The notes beneath the pieces were generated by a model. That model did no database searches. It saw nothing but the letters and a program-made list of their open reading frames with translations, and was not told where the DNA came from. From NCBI GenBank assembly GCA_027578915.1, contig JANBTT010000019.1, positions 62,001 through 126,000 on the forward strand: a DNA stretch of 64,000 nucleotides, given 5' to 3'. Positions 10,774-20,941 of this stretch are shown here, piece after piece. The position numbers and the translations under genes were made by a program. The DNA is from Coemansia sp. RSA 1200 (Eukaryota; Kickxellomycota; Kickxellomycetes; Kickxellales; Kickxellaceae). Position 1 is the first letter of the stretch. Every line of letters begins with the position of its first letter.

Positions 10774-13700
10774 GTGCATTCGGGACGAAAACCAAACGTA
10801 ATACCCATTCCCACAGTAAGGTCGTTTGAGGATGGACGCGACAGAGATGAGTACCAGAAAGAACCGCCGTCGTCAATACCGATGCGAAGAAAGGCAATAG
10901 ACACACTTTTGGCAGGGGCAGGAAGAGCAAAGGCATCGGGAGCACCGGCACGGAAGCTGACAGGACGTACTAAGGCGTTTGAAAGGAACACCGTGTACGG
11001 CCGACTAAATCTTTCCTCGTTGCCGCCATCGGGGGCGGCAGGGCAGGAAGCAACCGATCCTTCGCGACCGCGCTCCACCAGTAACCACAGCTGGGCAATA
11101 CCCGCAGTATCTACAACGCAAAGGACATTTTCTGGTGCGGCGAGTTTGGCTAGGGCCCGGGTGGCACGTGCGCTGGAGCTAACGCCGAGCACGAGTAGAC
11201 ACAGGGCCGAGAAGCCGGATTCTGTGACGCATATTGAGTCGGACAATAGTTCTGGAGAGGAAAAGGTCACTGCGGTTCCAAGGGGCCAGCCGCATCAGCC
11301 GGTGGTGCGTAGTCGGGTCCCCGATGAGGTGACCATGGTGGTGCCATCATCAAGGCGCGACCAAAAGAAGCCGCAATCCACACAGGCGGCTGTTGAGGAA
11401 ATGGAGTCGCTGTTACTGGGTAAAGCAGTGGTGGATGTACAAAAGGACAGTGTGGATGCGGAGAAGAGTGAGTTGGTTACGGAAAGACGGACAGTCCCAC
11501 CGCAAAGTTCTGTACCAGCTGCTGCGCAACCGCGACCCAAACCACCACCACCATCGCTGGTCCGTTCTGCAGACGACCCTGATAGCTTGAAGAGGAAGAT
11601 CGATGGGTTTGAAGCAATGTATACCACACCAGAAAAGCAGCAGCAGCGGCAGCGGTTGGCGACGCTGAGCAAGCCAGCGCCAAGGTCCGTGGTGTCGCCG
11701 TTGGCTGACAGGAGGCGCAAAACGACGTTCCACGACACGAATCCTGTGCGCAGCAGCAACTTGCTTGCAGAGGCAACAGTAACAGCAGCAGCGCCCGGTG
11801 GTAATCTTGAGAGAAGAGCAAGGGTTATCGATTGTCTGCAGCCAAGGACACACAAGCCCGGAGTTGGTAAAGAGGAAAAGGAAGAATGCGAAAGCAAAGG
11901 GATCGGCAGCAAGTCGGATGCAGCGGCAATAGTATCGCCAAAGACACAGCTGACCAGCCCCTTCTTCGCGTCACATCGTTCGCGCGCACGCGTAGCCGAG
12001 GACTATGCGGGATCGGCGGGGGAACCGCATCCGCGACAAAGACCGGCAGCGACGACGAAGCGGAAAACAGTAGGAGCGGGTGGTTCGAAGGCAGAGAACG
12101 GGAGGTTTCCGCAGAAAACAGTGCAGCTTTCGGGAGTGCAGATTGGAAAGTACACGAAGCTAGATACCGAGAGTCACACGCGTAAGGTGGCAAACAGTCT
12201 GAAGCTGACCATCAACTATGTGCAGCGGTGTCTGGTGGTTAGCGGAATCAAGGATGGAGACGAGTACTTGCGCGTGGATGGCGCTGACATTGCGTCGATT
12301 GAGCTTGTGACCCACGATAATGTGACGGTCATGCGGGTAGTTCCTACCGGTACCATGGAGAACCTTTTCGATCCCCAGGTGTTTGATCCCACTAGCAGTA
12401 ACAAGGATCTGACGCTTATTGTGATGTGCTGGCGGATCCTGGCGAAGGGCGATACCCTGGCTGTGGCTAGACTCGGGTCTGTGTTCAACGATAATGGGCA
12501 GGTGTCTGTACTCGACAGGGCTGGGTATGACAAGTATGCCGCTGAGCTCAACAAGCCACAGAGCATCGATCTCATATCTTCATCGGACGACGAAGAAGAT
12601 GAGAAAGAAGAAAAAGCAAAGGGAGCTGAAGAAGAAGCAGCAGCCAGGGAAGGCCAGCCGCGTCGCTCTGTTGATGATGCGAAGTCGCAGGAGGAGACCA
12701 CGGCGTATTGGTCATCGATTGGTGTGTCTGGCGGACGAGGCCATACAGCCGGGAAGCCAAGCCCAGGCGCCAGCAGCAAAGAGGATGTGCGCGGCAGTAA
12801 TGTTAAGGACAAGGCGGCTGATGGTGATTCCAACGATCAGTGGAATCTACAGTCTCTTTTGAACGACAAGCGCAGGATTCAGGCAGCAGCAGCAGCAGCA
12901 GCAGCAGCAGGAAGGTATGCGGGGGACGCGGGAAGGTACCGGTTGCGCAGGAAAACAACTGGCGGAGCCGGAGGAACCGCTGGGCCCATGTACTCTGTGG
13001 ACGACAGCTCCGAATCCGACTCTGATTTCGTCAAACCGGAAATGAGGGCGTTCAGCTCCGACGACTACACCCTGCGCTTCGAGTATCCACGGGGCGGGCC
13101 CAAAGCAATCCCAGTCACCGGGTCCGACATATCGCGTCTGTACAGCGGAGAGTTCCTCAACGACACAATCATCGAGTTCTATCTGCGGTACATTGGGGAG
13201 AGCATGCGGAAGAGCGATCCAGAGCTGTACGAGCAGTGTTTCTTTTTCAACTCGTTTTTCTTCAAGAAACTGTCGCAGCGCACAAAGACATTTTCTATCG
13301 CCTCTGGTAACGGTGGATCTCCAGCGAAGATGACGACGAATGCGGATCCGAATCCGTCTGCAGGGCCAGTCAATCCGGTGGAGGCGGTGTATAAGCAGCT
13401 GAAGAAGTGGACGTCCAATGTCGAGCTGTTTGAGAAGAAGTATATATTTGTTCCGATCAACGAGAACCTCCATTGGTACCTGGCCATCATTGTCAATCCG
13501 AAGGAGATGATATCGAAAAGCAGCGCCAGCAGAGTTGCGGGTGCCGAGGGCTCTGGAGATGACAGCGAGACGAAGGCAGCGCCGGTGAGGGCGGGTGCTA
13601 CTGATGGCCAGTCCAATGAAGATGGAGAGCGTGATATGGCCAGCTCGAGCAATGGCGGAGGGCTGGACATGTTTTTCTCCACGTATTCGCCGCGCACAAA

Positions 13701-14487
13701 AGGAAGGGCGTTGGAGTCATCCAACGGGTCCGAGGAGATGCAAGAAAGCAGCACCGCTATGGAAGTCGACATTGTTGACAGAGAGAAGGAGAAGGAGGAG
13801 GGGGAGAACGATGGAGAGAAAGGCGATGCGCAGTCTTCTGCAGACCAGCAGCAGCAACCCGACGCGGCGGGTGAGTCGCAGACGGACGGGGACCGGCGCT
13901 CGGAATCGGATGGTTTCTTGCCATCGGCCAGCGATGTGATTGACTTGTCAGCGGTACGCGCGCCGCTGAAAGCCACAAATGGGCGGACGCCTCTTGCTGG
14001 GAGCAAGGAGCCCGTGGTTCTTATCTCGCCGGACCGCGGACCGAAGCCAGCAGAGTCGGTGACAGTCAGCTTCATGGACAAAGCGGTTGAGATTCCAGAC
14101 AGCAAATACATGGATCCGCGCACAACGCCGGGGATCATCGTGCTGGACTCGCTGGGCAACCGGCATCAGCAGACATTCGGACTGCTTCGCAACTACATGC
14201 AGGCGGAGGCGCATTCCCGGCTGGGCGTGACGGTCGGGACGCTGGCGGTTGGCAAGTATGCCAAGGTGCCGCTGCAGAACAATCTGTGTGACTGCGGCGT
14301 GTTTCTCCTGCACTATGTTGAGGAGTTTGTTAAGGACCCCGCCGGCTTTGTCGCGATGGCGTTGGGCGCCGTCAGCATGCGCAACTGGTTCCCGTCGCAG
14401 AACATGCAGGCGAAGCGGAAGAGTCTGCTTGGACTGGCAGCGAGGCTTGCCGCCGAGCACAAACCACCGGCGGTGACGGGCCCTTGA
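10774..14487 (+). CDS. ULP2: SUMO-specific protease, Ulp2/SENP6-7 type
   Basis: 1237 residues, one exon. The C-terminal C48 peptidase removes SUMO, especially from poly-SUMO chains, mainly in the nucleus. Catalytic blocks seen: FLNDTIIEFYLRY near residue 790, NLHWYLAIIV with His at about 900, VLDSLG with Asp at about 1125, and QNNLCDCGVFLLHY with the nucleophile Cys at about 1174. Between His and Asp there are some 200 residues of acidic Ser/Glu-rich sequence, much more than in Ulp1 but like the split domains of Ulp2 and SENP6/7. Residues about 448-555 (KYTKLDTESH onward) look like a compact beta-rich, possibly PH-like domain. The rest of the N-terminus is low-complexity and includes an Ala10 tract encoded by GCA repeats (12885-12910). 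The start was taken as the first ATG; a shorter start is possible. Confidence 0.9.
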   Translation: MHSGRKPNVIPIPTVRSFEDGRDRDEYQKEPPSSIPMRRKAIDTLLAGAGRAKASGAPARKLTGRTKAFERNTVYGRLNLSSLPPSGAAGQEATDPSRPRSTSNHSWAIPAVSTTQRTFSGAASLARARVARALELTPSTSRHRAEKPDSVTHIESDNSSGEEKVTAVPRGQPHQPVVRSRVPDEVTMVVPSSRRDQKKPQSTQAAVEEMESLLLGKAVVDVQKDSVDAEKSELVTERRTVPPQSSVPAAAQPRPKPPPPSLVRSADDPDSLKRKIDGFEAMYTTPEKQQQRQRLATLSKPAPRSVVSPLADRRRKTTFHDTNPVRSSNLLAEATVTAAAPGGNLERRARVIDCLQPRTHKPGVGKEEKEECESKGIGSKSDAAAIVSPKTQLTSPFFASHRSRARVAEDYAGSAGEPHPRQRPAATTKRKTVGAGGSKAENGRFPQKTVQLSGVQIGKYTKLDTESHTRKVANSLKLTINYVQRCLVVSGIKDGDEYLRVDGADIASIELVTHDNVTVMRVVPTGTMENLFDPQVFDPTSSNKDLTLIVMCWRILAKGDTLAVARLGSVFNDNGQVSVLDRAGYDKYAAELNKPQSIDLISSSDDEEDEKEEKAKGAEEEAAAREGQPRRSVDDAKSQEETTAYWSSIGVSGGRGHTAGKPSPGASSKEDVRGSNVKDKAADGDSNDQWNLQSLLNDKRRIQAAAAAAAAAGRYAGDAGRYRLRRKTTGGAGGTAGPMYSVDDSSESDSDFVKPEMRAFSSDDYTLRFEYPRGGPKAIPVTGSDISRLYSGEFLNDTIIEFYLRYIGESMRKSDPELYEQCFFFNSFFFKKLSQRTKTFSIASGNGGSPAKMTTNADPNPSAGPVNPVEAVYKQLKKWTSNVELFEKKYIFVPINENLHWYLAIIVNPKEMISKSSASRVAGAEGSGDDSETKAAPVRAGATDGQSNEDGERDMASSSNGGGLDMFFSTYSPRTKGRALESSNGSEEMQESSTAMEVDIVDREKEKEEGENDGEKGDAQSSADQQQQPDAAGESQTDGDRRSESDGFLPSASDVIDLSAVRAPLKATNGRTPLAGSKEPVVLISPDRGPKPAESVTVSFMDKAVEIPDSKYMDPRTTPGIIVLDSLGNRHQQTFGLLRNYMQAEAHSRLGVTVGTLAVGKYAKVPLQNNLCDCGVFLLHYVEEFVKDPAGFVAMALGAVSMRNWFPSQNMQAKRKSLLGLAARLAAEHKPPAVTGP

Positions 14488-14649
14488 TGCGTAATTATCA
14501 CTGGACGTTTGGCATCTATTTGGTGTATTGTTACAACACCGAAAATGGGGCCCTTTCAGCAGTGTTCTATAGCCATTACTATTATTAATAATACTTTTGG
14601 TCTCCGCCCCCTACTTGTTCAGCGGAAGACTGGTGTTGCCCACAGACAT

Positions 14650-16341
14650 TCACGAGGAAAACAGCGCCCTGACAGCCTTCTTGTCCAGCTTGCCCATCAG
14701 GTTGCGCGGAAGCGCATCGACGGCACGGACCATCTTCGGGGCCTTGTACCGCGCCATGCGGGAGTAGCACCACGGCTTGAGCGTCTCGATGGGCAATTCG
14801 GGCGCGCCCGGCTTGAGCACAACAGCAGCCGCAGCGGTCTCGCCCCACTCCTCACTCGGCACGCCGACGACGGCAACATCGGCGATGCTCGGATGCTCGA
14901 GCAGATCGCGCTCGATCTCCAGGGCAGAGAGCTTGAAGCCACCGGACTTGATGATATCGACGCTCTCGCGACCCATGATGTAGAAGAGCCCGCCCTGGTC
15001 GGACGGCGACCGCGTGGCAATGTCGCCGGTAACGAACCAGCCGTCGGCGGTGAATTCGCTGGCTGTTTTGTCGGGAAGGCCGTGGTACTCGCGGAAGACG
15101 CTGGGGCCCTTGATCTGGAGCATGCCGGGGACGCTGGGGTTGGCGGCGGTGACGTCGACGCCGGCAGAATCCACCAGCCGCACACTCACGCCGGGCAATG
15201 GCGTGCCGACGGAGCCCGGTCGGCGGGCATCGGGATCGGTGGCATCGTTTGACAACGCCATGCCGATCTCCGACATCCCGTAGCGCTCGAGCATCGCGTG
15301 GCCCGTGGCCTCCCGCCACCGCGCGAACACCGATGCCGGCAATGCGGCGGAGCCCGAGATGGTCAGTCGCAGAGCGCCGATCGCCCGGCGCGCATCGAGT
15401 TGTCGGCCGCCGGGCATGGCGTCGAATGCGGCAAGCAGGCGGGTGTACATTGTGGGCACGCCCATGAGCAGCGTGATGTCCCGGGGACCGTCGGTGATCC
15501 GGCCCCACACGTGGCGCGCATCGAATCCGCCGGGCATCATCTCGGTCGTCGCGCCGGCGCCCAGCGCTGCGCACAGACCCACGACGATCCCGTGCACGTG
15601 GTGCAGGGGCAGCACATGCAGCAGCCGGTCGTCTGCGGACCACTGCCACGCGGCGTGCAGGGCGGCGATTTGCGCGCCCAGCGAAGCATGCGTGTGCACC
15701 ACGCCCTTGGGTCGGCCCGTGGTGCCGCTGGTGTAGATGAACAGGGCGCCCTGCGTCTCGTCAACATCAATCGGACTCCCGCCGGCATCGGCGTCATCCT
15801 TGCTGTGCAGACACGTGTCGGACGGGACCACCTGCACCGAATCGCCAAGCTGTCGTGCGGCTGGCTCGATGTTGCCTAGCAGGGTCGGGTGGCACACAAC
15901 GGTGCGGGCGCCGGAGTCGGAGATGAAGTACTCGAGCTCCCTGGCCGGATGCATCGGACTCAGCGGAACCGCCGCGCCGCCGGCCGCCCAGATGCCCCAC
16001 TGCACCGCCGCGTACTCATACGTGTTCGGCATCAGCATAGCCACGCGCGCGCCGTCCAGTCCTTTGCCCTTCGACACAGCTTGTGCTTTTGTTGGTGCCA
16101 GCAGTGCTGCGCGGACTCGGTGCGCGTCCCGCAGCAGCTGTTTGTACGTGTGCGTTCCGGCTCCATCTACTATTGCAATGCGGTTGCGCTCTGCCGGGTC
16201 CTGCGACCGCGCGTACTGCTGTGCTCGGGCGAACATCCCCGTGCTCGCTGGTTGGTTTCGCGCAGAGGCCGTGCTGCTGAGTAGTCTGGCGCTGAGCTGG
16301 CGCACGCCCCGAGCGCCGAAGAGCCCTGCTGGCTGGGTCAT
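14650..16341 (-). CDS. Malonate--CoA ligase, mitochondrial, ACSF3-like
   Basis: 563 residues, one exon, convergent with the SUMO protease gene (162 bases between stops). It belongs to the acyl-CoA synthetase (ANL) superfamily: AMP-binding P-loop YTSGTTGRPKGVVHTH, then LPLHHVHGIVVGL, ERYGMSEIGMALSN, GWFVTGDIA, and the C-terminal lysine motif LPRNLMGKLDKK. LPLHHVHG and the overall pattern match ACSF3, which makes malonyl-CoA from malonate for mitochondrial fatty acid synthesis and malonate detoxification. The first 35 residues are rich in Arg, Ser and Ala with no acidic residues and look like a mitochondrial presequence. Another medium-chain acyl-CoA ligase cannot be excluded, since substrate residues were not compared by alignment. 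Confidence 0.88.
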   Translation of the reverse strand: MTQPAGLFGARGVRQLSARLLSSTASARNQPASTGMFARAQQYARSQDPAERNRIAIVDGAGTHTYKQLLRDAHRVRAALLAPTKAQAVSKGKGLDGARVAMLMPNTYEYAAVQWGIWAAGGAAVPLSPMHPARELEYFISDSGARTVVCHPTLLGNIEPAARQLGDSVQVVPSDTCLHSKDDADAGGSPIDVDETQGALFIYTSGTTGRPKGVVHTHASLGAQIAALHAAWQWSADDRLLHVLPLHHVHGIVVGLCAALGAGATTEMMPGGFDARHVWGRITDGPRDITLLMGVPTMYTRLLAAFDAMPGGRQLDARRAIGALRLTISGSAALPASVFARWREATGHAMLERYGMSEIGMALSNDATDPDARRPGSVGTPLPGVSVRLVDSAGVDVTAANPSVPGMLQIKGPSVFREYHGLPDKTASEFTADGWFVTGDIATRSPSDQGGLFYIMGRESVDIIKSGGFKLSALEIERDLLEHPSIADVAVVGVPSEEWGETAAAAVVLKPGAPELPIETLKPWCYSRMARYKAPKMVRAVDALPRNLMGKLDKKAVRALFSS

Positions 16342-16908
16342 CTAGATGGAGTTGACAGGAGAAGAAGAAGGGTGGGATAGTGGTGTATGTGCGTGGCTTA
16401 AGAAGTAGCAATATACGAAGCAAATAGATAACGATAGTAGCGTAAAGGAAGGGAGAAGAAAAATGAAGACACTAAGAAAGAAGTCACTTGCCTTAAAAGT
16501 CCCCCCCTTTCCCCTTCTTATTAACAAAGACGTGACTGTGGTATTCCGCAACTCCACAGTCGCCCGCCATTGTCCGCAACGCATTTAAAGCACTTTAGTT
16601 TTTGGTACACGGTTTGATAGATTGATTGATTGAGCTGGTGGATGGAGCATTGAAAACCTAGATCCCAGAAGATCCCCCAGCAAACAAAAAACCATCAAGC
16701 ACTCGTCGCACGTGACAATGTCCCGTACGCATCCATAGTACGGATCCCCAAACCCCCATCCTGCAATGAGGACTGAGGCGTGTAGGCCCAATGGAGTCAC
16801 AGAAGGCATTTGGCTGGTGCATATACATACGGGGGCTGTCTCTTCTCATATTTCTGCGTCTATCTTATTGTTCAATTTAAAAAAGGCAACAACAAAACTC
16901 GAAGGAAC
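16342..16908. other. Divergent intergenic promoter region
   Basis: Shared upstream region of the ACSF3-like gene (-) and the ankyrin gene (+). It has A/G-rich tracts on the ACSF3 side, a short run of imperfect GATT units near 16617-16632, and no supported gene. Confidence 0.55.
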
Positions 16909-17697
16909 ATGAGCAAACCGCAAAGTGGCGCCAACATCTGGATTGCCGCCAGCGATGGCGATCTCGCGCGTGTCAAGGAGATCGTGGACGGCGACAAGAG
17001 CCAAGTCAACGCCAAGGACGAGAACGGATACACGCCGCTGCACGCCGCATCGTCGTGGAAGCACGCCGAGCTTCTGCGGTACCTGATCACAAGCGGCGGA
17101 GACGTCAATATCGTCGACTCCGACGGAGATACGCCGCTCCATATCTGCGAGGACGTCGAGTGCGCCCAGATCCTGCTGGACCATGGAGCCGATCCCGGAG
17201 CCGAGAACCACGAGGGCCTGACGCCCGTCCATACCACGCTGGAGAACGAGGCCACCGAAGTCACTGCGTTGCTGTGCAAGACGCTTGGCATCCCCGTACC
17301 GACGCTGTCTGAGGTTCGCCAGGCTGAAAACGATGCCAGTGAAGATGCTGCTGCTGCCGCACAGGATGCTGATGGTATTTCAGAGTCCAAACTCGAGAAT
17401 CTCTCCAACTGGATCATGCAGCAGGTTGACGATCGCGATAGCAACAACAGCGAGAGAGATGAGGAGGCCCTCAAGGAGATGGTTACTAACTATATTCTGC
17501 AGAACCTGCGTGTGGCTGGCAGTAATAAGAAGAAGGACGATACTGTTGCTGCCACTGTGGCTACCTCCAACGATAGAAGATCTCTGGACAACGACCCGAC
17601 AACAACAGCAGCAACAGCAACAGCAGAAGCGGCAGAATTACCTGCCGAGTCTTCAACGAATGACTCTGCTGCTGCTCCAAAGTCCCAGAAAAACTGA
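16909..17697 (+). CDS. Ankyrin-repeat protein (YCR051W-like)
   Basis: 262 residues starting at MSKPQSGANIWIAASDG. The first 125 residues contain about three ankyrin repeats with clear TPLHAA, TPLHIC and TPVHTT helices. The second half is Ser/Glu/Ala-rich, contains a predicted helix ENLSNWIMQQVDD and LKEMVTNYILQNLRV, and ends in a Thr/Ala/Ser low-complexity tail. The layout (IW-AASDGDL opening, short repeat block, helical tail) resembles the small cytosolic ankyrin proteins of yeasts such as YCR051W, whose function is poorly known. The frame is open upstream to 16810, but that extension has no presequence character and is likely 5' UTR, so the internal ATG was chosen. One exon. Confidence 0.8.
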   Translation: MSKPQSGANIWIAASDGDLARVKEIVDGDKSQVNAKDENGYTPLHAASSWKHAELLRYLITSGGDVNIVDSDGDTPLHICEDVECAQILLDHGADPGAENHEGLTPVHTTLENEATEVTALLCKTLGIPVPTLSEVRQAENDASEDAAAAAQDADGISESKLENLSNWIMQQVDDRDSNNSERDEEALKEMVTNYILQNLRVAGSNKKKDDTVAATVATSNDRRSLDNDPTTTAATATAEAAELPAESSTNDSAAAPKSQKN

Positions 17698-18038
17698 AAA
17701 AAAGTAGATATACAAATGAAATAATTATTAGTCATGGAAGCTCTCCCTCTTCTCCATCTACATGACGCGTACACGCATAAGAATATATGCATACACGCAC
17801 GACAGGTTTTATTTTGGGGTTTACTGGTAACCAAATCGCATATACGAATATAAATATGGCCACATCGGCCGATCGAGTGTCTCCTTCTCATCATTATTCT
17901 CTTCATATGCTACTTTTCTTTTGATCCACCAGCTCAACCCAATAATCACCATCTCTGATTATAAATGACATTACCATGCCGATAAGCACTTAGATATCAC
18001 GTAAACAAAGTAAAAAAAAAAAAGAGAAGAACCAGTGT
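17698..18038. other. Convergent intergenic region
   Basis: 3' flanks of the ankyrin gene (+) and the Eaf7 gene (-). AT-rich, with a poly-A run just before the Eaf7 stop. Nothing else seen. Confidence 0.6.
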
Positions 18039-18188
18039 TCATCGTCCCTTAGTTCTCTTTCGCGGCCCAGAGGTGGCTGCTGTGGAGGAGCGGGAACCTT
18101 TCGGGCGGCTGCGTGGAACAGGCGTCAGCGACCGACCTTTTCGCTTGCGCAGCACCGGAGGGGTTTTCCCGCTATCAGAGTCATCCGC

Positions 18189-18221
<33 letters not shown>

Positions 18222-19067
18222 ATCGCCCTCGGCTGTGTCGGGCTCCGGACTCATCACCATCGGAGTCGCTGCCGAAGCAGGCGTTGATGCTGCCATCATC
18301 ATTGCAGGCGTCGAGGTGCCCGAAGCACTGCGCTCCGAAGCCTCGACATCCTCGTGGTCTTCGGAAACTCCGATTCCCGCACGCTCCACCATCATTGTTC
18401 CAAAGTCCATCCACGGAAGCACAAACTCCGTGTTCTTTCGTCTCCAGAACTGCGGATCCGACGTGTCTGCCGTAGCCCCAATACTGGTTGCTGGGATAAA
18501 CGTTGTTATGCTCAACCCGCCGCCACCACCACCACTATTATTGTCTTGGTCCTCCTTTTGGCTCGATTCGCTTTCGTCTTCGTCGTTTTCCTCTGCGCCG
18601 TCCTCCTCCTCGTCGTTGCTGCTCTCGGAACTGCTACTTTCGCCACCTTGGTCCTCTTCTTCATTCTTGTCACTGCCCTCCGCACTAGAATTTGTCGGAT
18701 CGTAAGCACTGGACTTTGGTCGTTCACCGCCTTTCTTGGCCACCTTCCTACCGCTAGCATTATCATCGCTCTCGTCGTTCCCTTCTTCCTCATCCTCCTC
18801 CTCCTCCTCTTCTTCGTTCTCGTCCTCTATCTCATCCAGCAGCTGCATGTCAAACAGCGACTCCAAATGCGCTTTCATGTCCGCGTACGTGATGCTAGAG
18901 TTGGAACCCAGACGACTCTGCAGCCGCAAGTAGATGTTTATCAGGCGAAAGTTGCGGTGAATGCCAACTGGTCGTAATCCTATCATAGACATGTACAGCG
19001 CAAGCTCGGCCTCGGGTGTCCACAGCTGGTGATCTGCTTTTGTTATGCTTTGGCTCTTGTGTTCCAT
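18039..19067 (-). CDS. EAF7: NuA4 histone acetyltransferase subunit Eaf7/MRGBP
   Basis: 342 residues from MEHKSQSITK. The N-terminal CT20 domain (residues about 10-85) shows LWTPEAELALYMSMIGLRPV, HRNFRLINIYLRL and ITYADMKAHLESLFDM, matching Eaf7/MRGBP, which binds Eaf3/MRG15 and Eaf5 in the TINTIN module of NuA4 acetyltransferase. The remainder is disordered: long Glu/Asp/Ser tracts, a (Asn-Gln)n stretch encoded by a GGTTCT-type repeat (18188-18222 on the plus strand), and a basic tail RKRKGRSLTPVPRSRPKGS. The frame remains open 46 codons upstream with a strongly hydrophobic stretch; that was judged to be AT-rich 5' UTR because CT20 proteins are nuclear and start just before the domain. Confidence 0.88.
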
Positions 19068-19520
19068 TGTTGCTTGTTTTTCTTTGCCATACACGGGTGC
19101 GGTTTCCTTCCCTAGTTTGAATAAGGTGGCGAATGTATGTATGGCTAGTAAAAGCAGCAAGTTTATCAATGTGAAAAGGATAACAGAATTGATTTTGGTT
19201 AGCAAAGTTCTCTGATTTTTAATAATAATGTAAAAATTAAAATAATTGTCGCCTCAGGTGAATAAGACTAGCATCCTCATTGTGTTATTTATGGAGGAGA
19301 GTCACACGATTTGTTGGCGTCGAATCGATAACCGCGAAAGCGGCGTTGATTGAATGTGATGCTCATTTTGTCTAATCAACTGCGTGTGTTTTTTATTGTT
19401 TTTGCTCTGTACATTTTGCTTGTTTTTCTTTCTCTTTTTCTTAGTACCACGAATGTTTATTAATTTTATTGCTTTTCCTTGCTTGCTTTCTACTCGAGAA
19501 TAAGCAGAATTTGGTTATGA
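19068..19520. other. Intergenic region
   Basis: Promoter side of Eaf7 followed by AT-rich DNA leading into the Gag-like relic. No gene seen. Confidence 0.5.
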
Positions 19521-19551
19521 TCAGTAGTAGTAGTAGTAGTAGTAGTAGTAG
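19521..19551 (+). repeat. GTA/TAG trinucleotide microsatellite
   Basis: About nine or ten tandem AGT units lie directly before the Gag-like relic. This may mark the broken 5' edge of the relic. Confidence 0.9.
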
Positions 19552-20722
19552 CGTCTTCAACAATTTGCCTTCATTTATTCGCTCCAAAAGGCAACAAATT
19601 TACTTTCAAGCAAGGTCCAGTCGTCGTTCCCTCAATTCCAGTGGAAGATATAATCGTCAAAAGTACCTCACCTAAGGATATGACTAGCGGAGTGCAGCAG
19701 GAGACATCAAAACCTAAGGATACAGTGGCAGCAGTGGCGATGCCAGCGGCTAATGGTGTGCAACAGGGGGTTTCGAAGCAGCATGCGGAGAAACTGGACA
19801 CCTGATACAAGCTTTTGCAGAAGATGCAAATAACGCTGGATGCTGTGGCCGGGAAGGGTGAACAGGCCGCGATACCGCCACCAGTGCAGGAAGCTACGAT
19901 TCCTGCTGATAGCCAAGTCAGCGTTGATGGTACTTTGCGCGAGCCAAGCAAGAAGAGCGCCCAAGAGTTTGACCTCCCTATGAAGTGGCCAACACTGGGG
20001 ATAAACAGCGAAACCGATCCCGTAAACGCAAACATTTTCCTCGACAAGCTGAAAATGTGCATGCTGATCAAGGGCTACGATTTCGATGAAGCCGGACCAA
20101 GAGCCATTTTGGCAAACATCGATGCCAGTCGCAGAGTTGCGTTCATTGAACACTGCAGTGACGATGGCAGTCTTCCAAAGACATGGAAGGAGGCTTGTGC
20201 AAAGTTTCTGGAGATTGATCTGCGTGCAGTTATGCCCGATAATGCACTGAATCGCATCCAGACCCTCAAGATCGATATTTACCAGCCATTCGGCAAGTTT
20301 GTTCTCGAGTTCGAGTGGCTGCGCAAACTGGCTCAACTGAACCCAAAGGACGATGCAACGTACGCCCTGTTTGTAAAGTGTCTATGTCCACCACTCGCCT
20401 CCATGGCTATGAACTTTATGCAGGCAAAGGTTGAGAAGGGTGTTGACCACATTGAGAAGTTGTACAAGTGTATCAGATATGCTGAAAACGAGTTCTATCT
20501 GCTTGTGAAGGACGACGAAAAGTACGTCTTGGGTTGAGTCGTACAATCGTGTTGCGGAGTCCCTCACTTTTACCAAATACCAGAAGATCTCTGCTGAAAA
20601 TTCGAGTAAGACCAACAGCATTAGAGCTGCTAATGGTTGGAGATAGTCGAATGTTTTGCTATGTTGCCGGAACTACGAACCGCTTTTTTATCGCTCTTCC
20701 TCATCTCAATTGCCTGTGTTAA
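19552..20722 (+). pseudogene. Decayed retrotransposon Gag-like open frame
   Basis: A frame with protein-like composition runs from about 19552 (GNKFTFKQGPVVVPSIPVED) through an in-frame TGA at 19803-19805 to a TGA at 20535. The 240-residue second part has features of LTR-retrotransposon capsid: an acidic/Pro N-terminus, MKWPTLGINSETDP, FLDKLKMCMLIKGYDFDE, and helical blocks such as WKEACAKFLEIDL and FVLEFEWLRKLAQL. Shifting frame at the stop gives about 35 more protein-like residues (ESYNRVAESLTFTKYQKI), and near 20656-20705 there is CYV followed by Gly and aromatic residues that may be a ruined zinc knuckle. No protease, reverse transcriptase or LTRs were found nearby. Transposon origin is inferred from pattern only; a broken host gene is the alternative. 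Confidence 0.45.
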
Positions 20723-20941
20723 TCTCAATGCCAGTCGCTCACATCAATGATCAGATTTAATCATTACTATTATCGCTGTTCAACGGATAAACCAAGGCTT
20801 TCAAATGACCCTAATGGCTGCCTTTTCATTGTAAAGCTATATTGTCTACTCTTTTATCTTTTTGTATAGTCTCCACTCTTTGCTGTCGATTACTCCTTTC
20901 ACATTCCAAGTAGTGATTTAAATTCCTTTGGCTTTCTCAAA

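Noticed and set aside
19068..19205. Hydrophobic N-terminal extension of Eaf7 suggesting a membrane form
   Set aside because: AT-rich leader read through; CT20 proteins are nuclear and start at the chosen Met.
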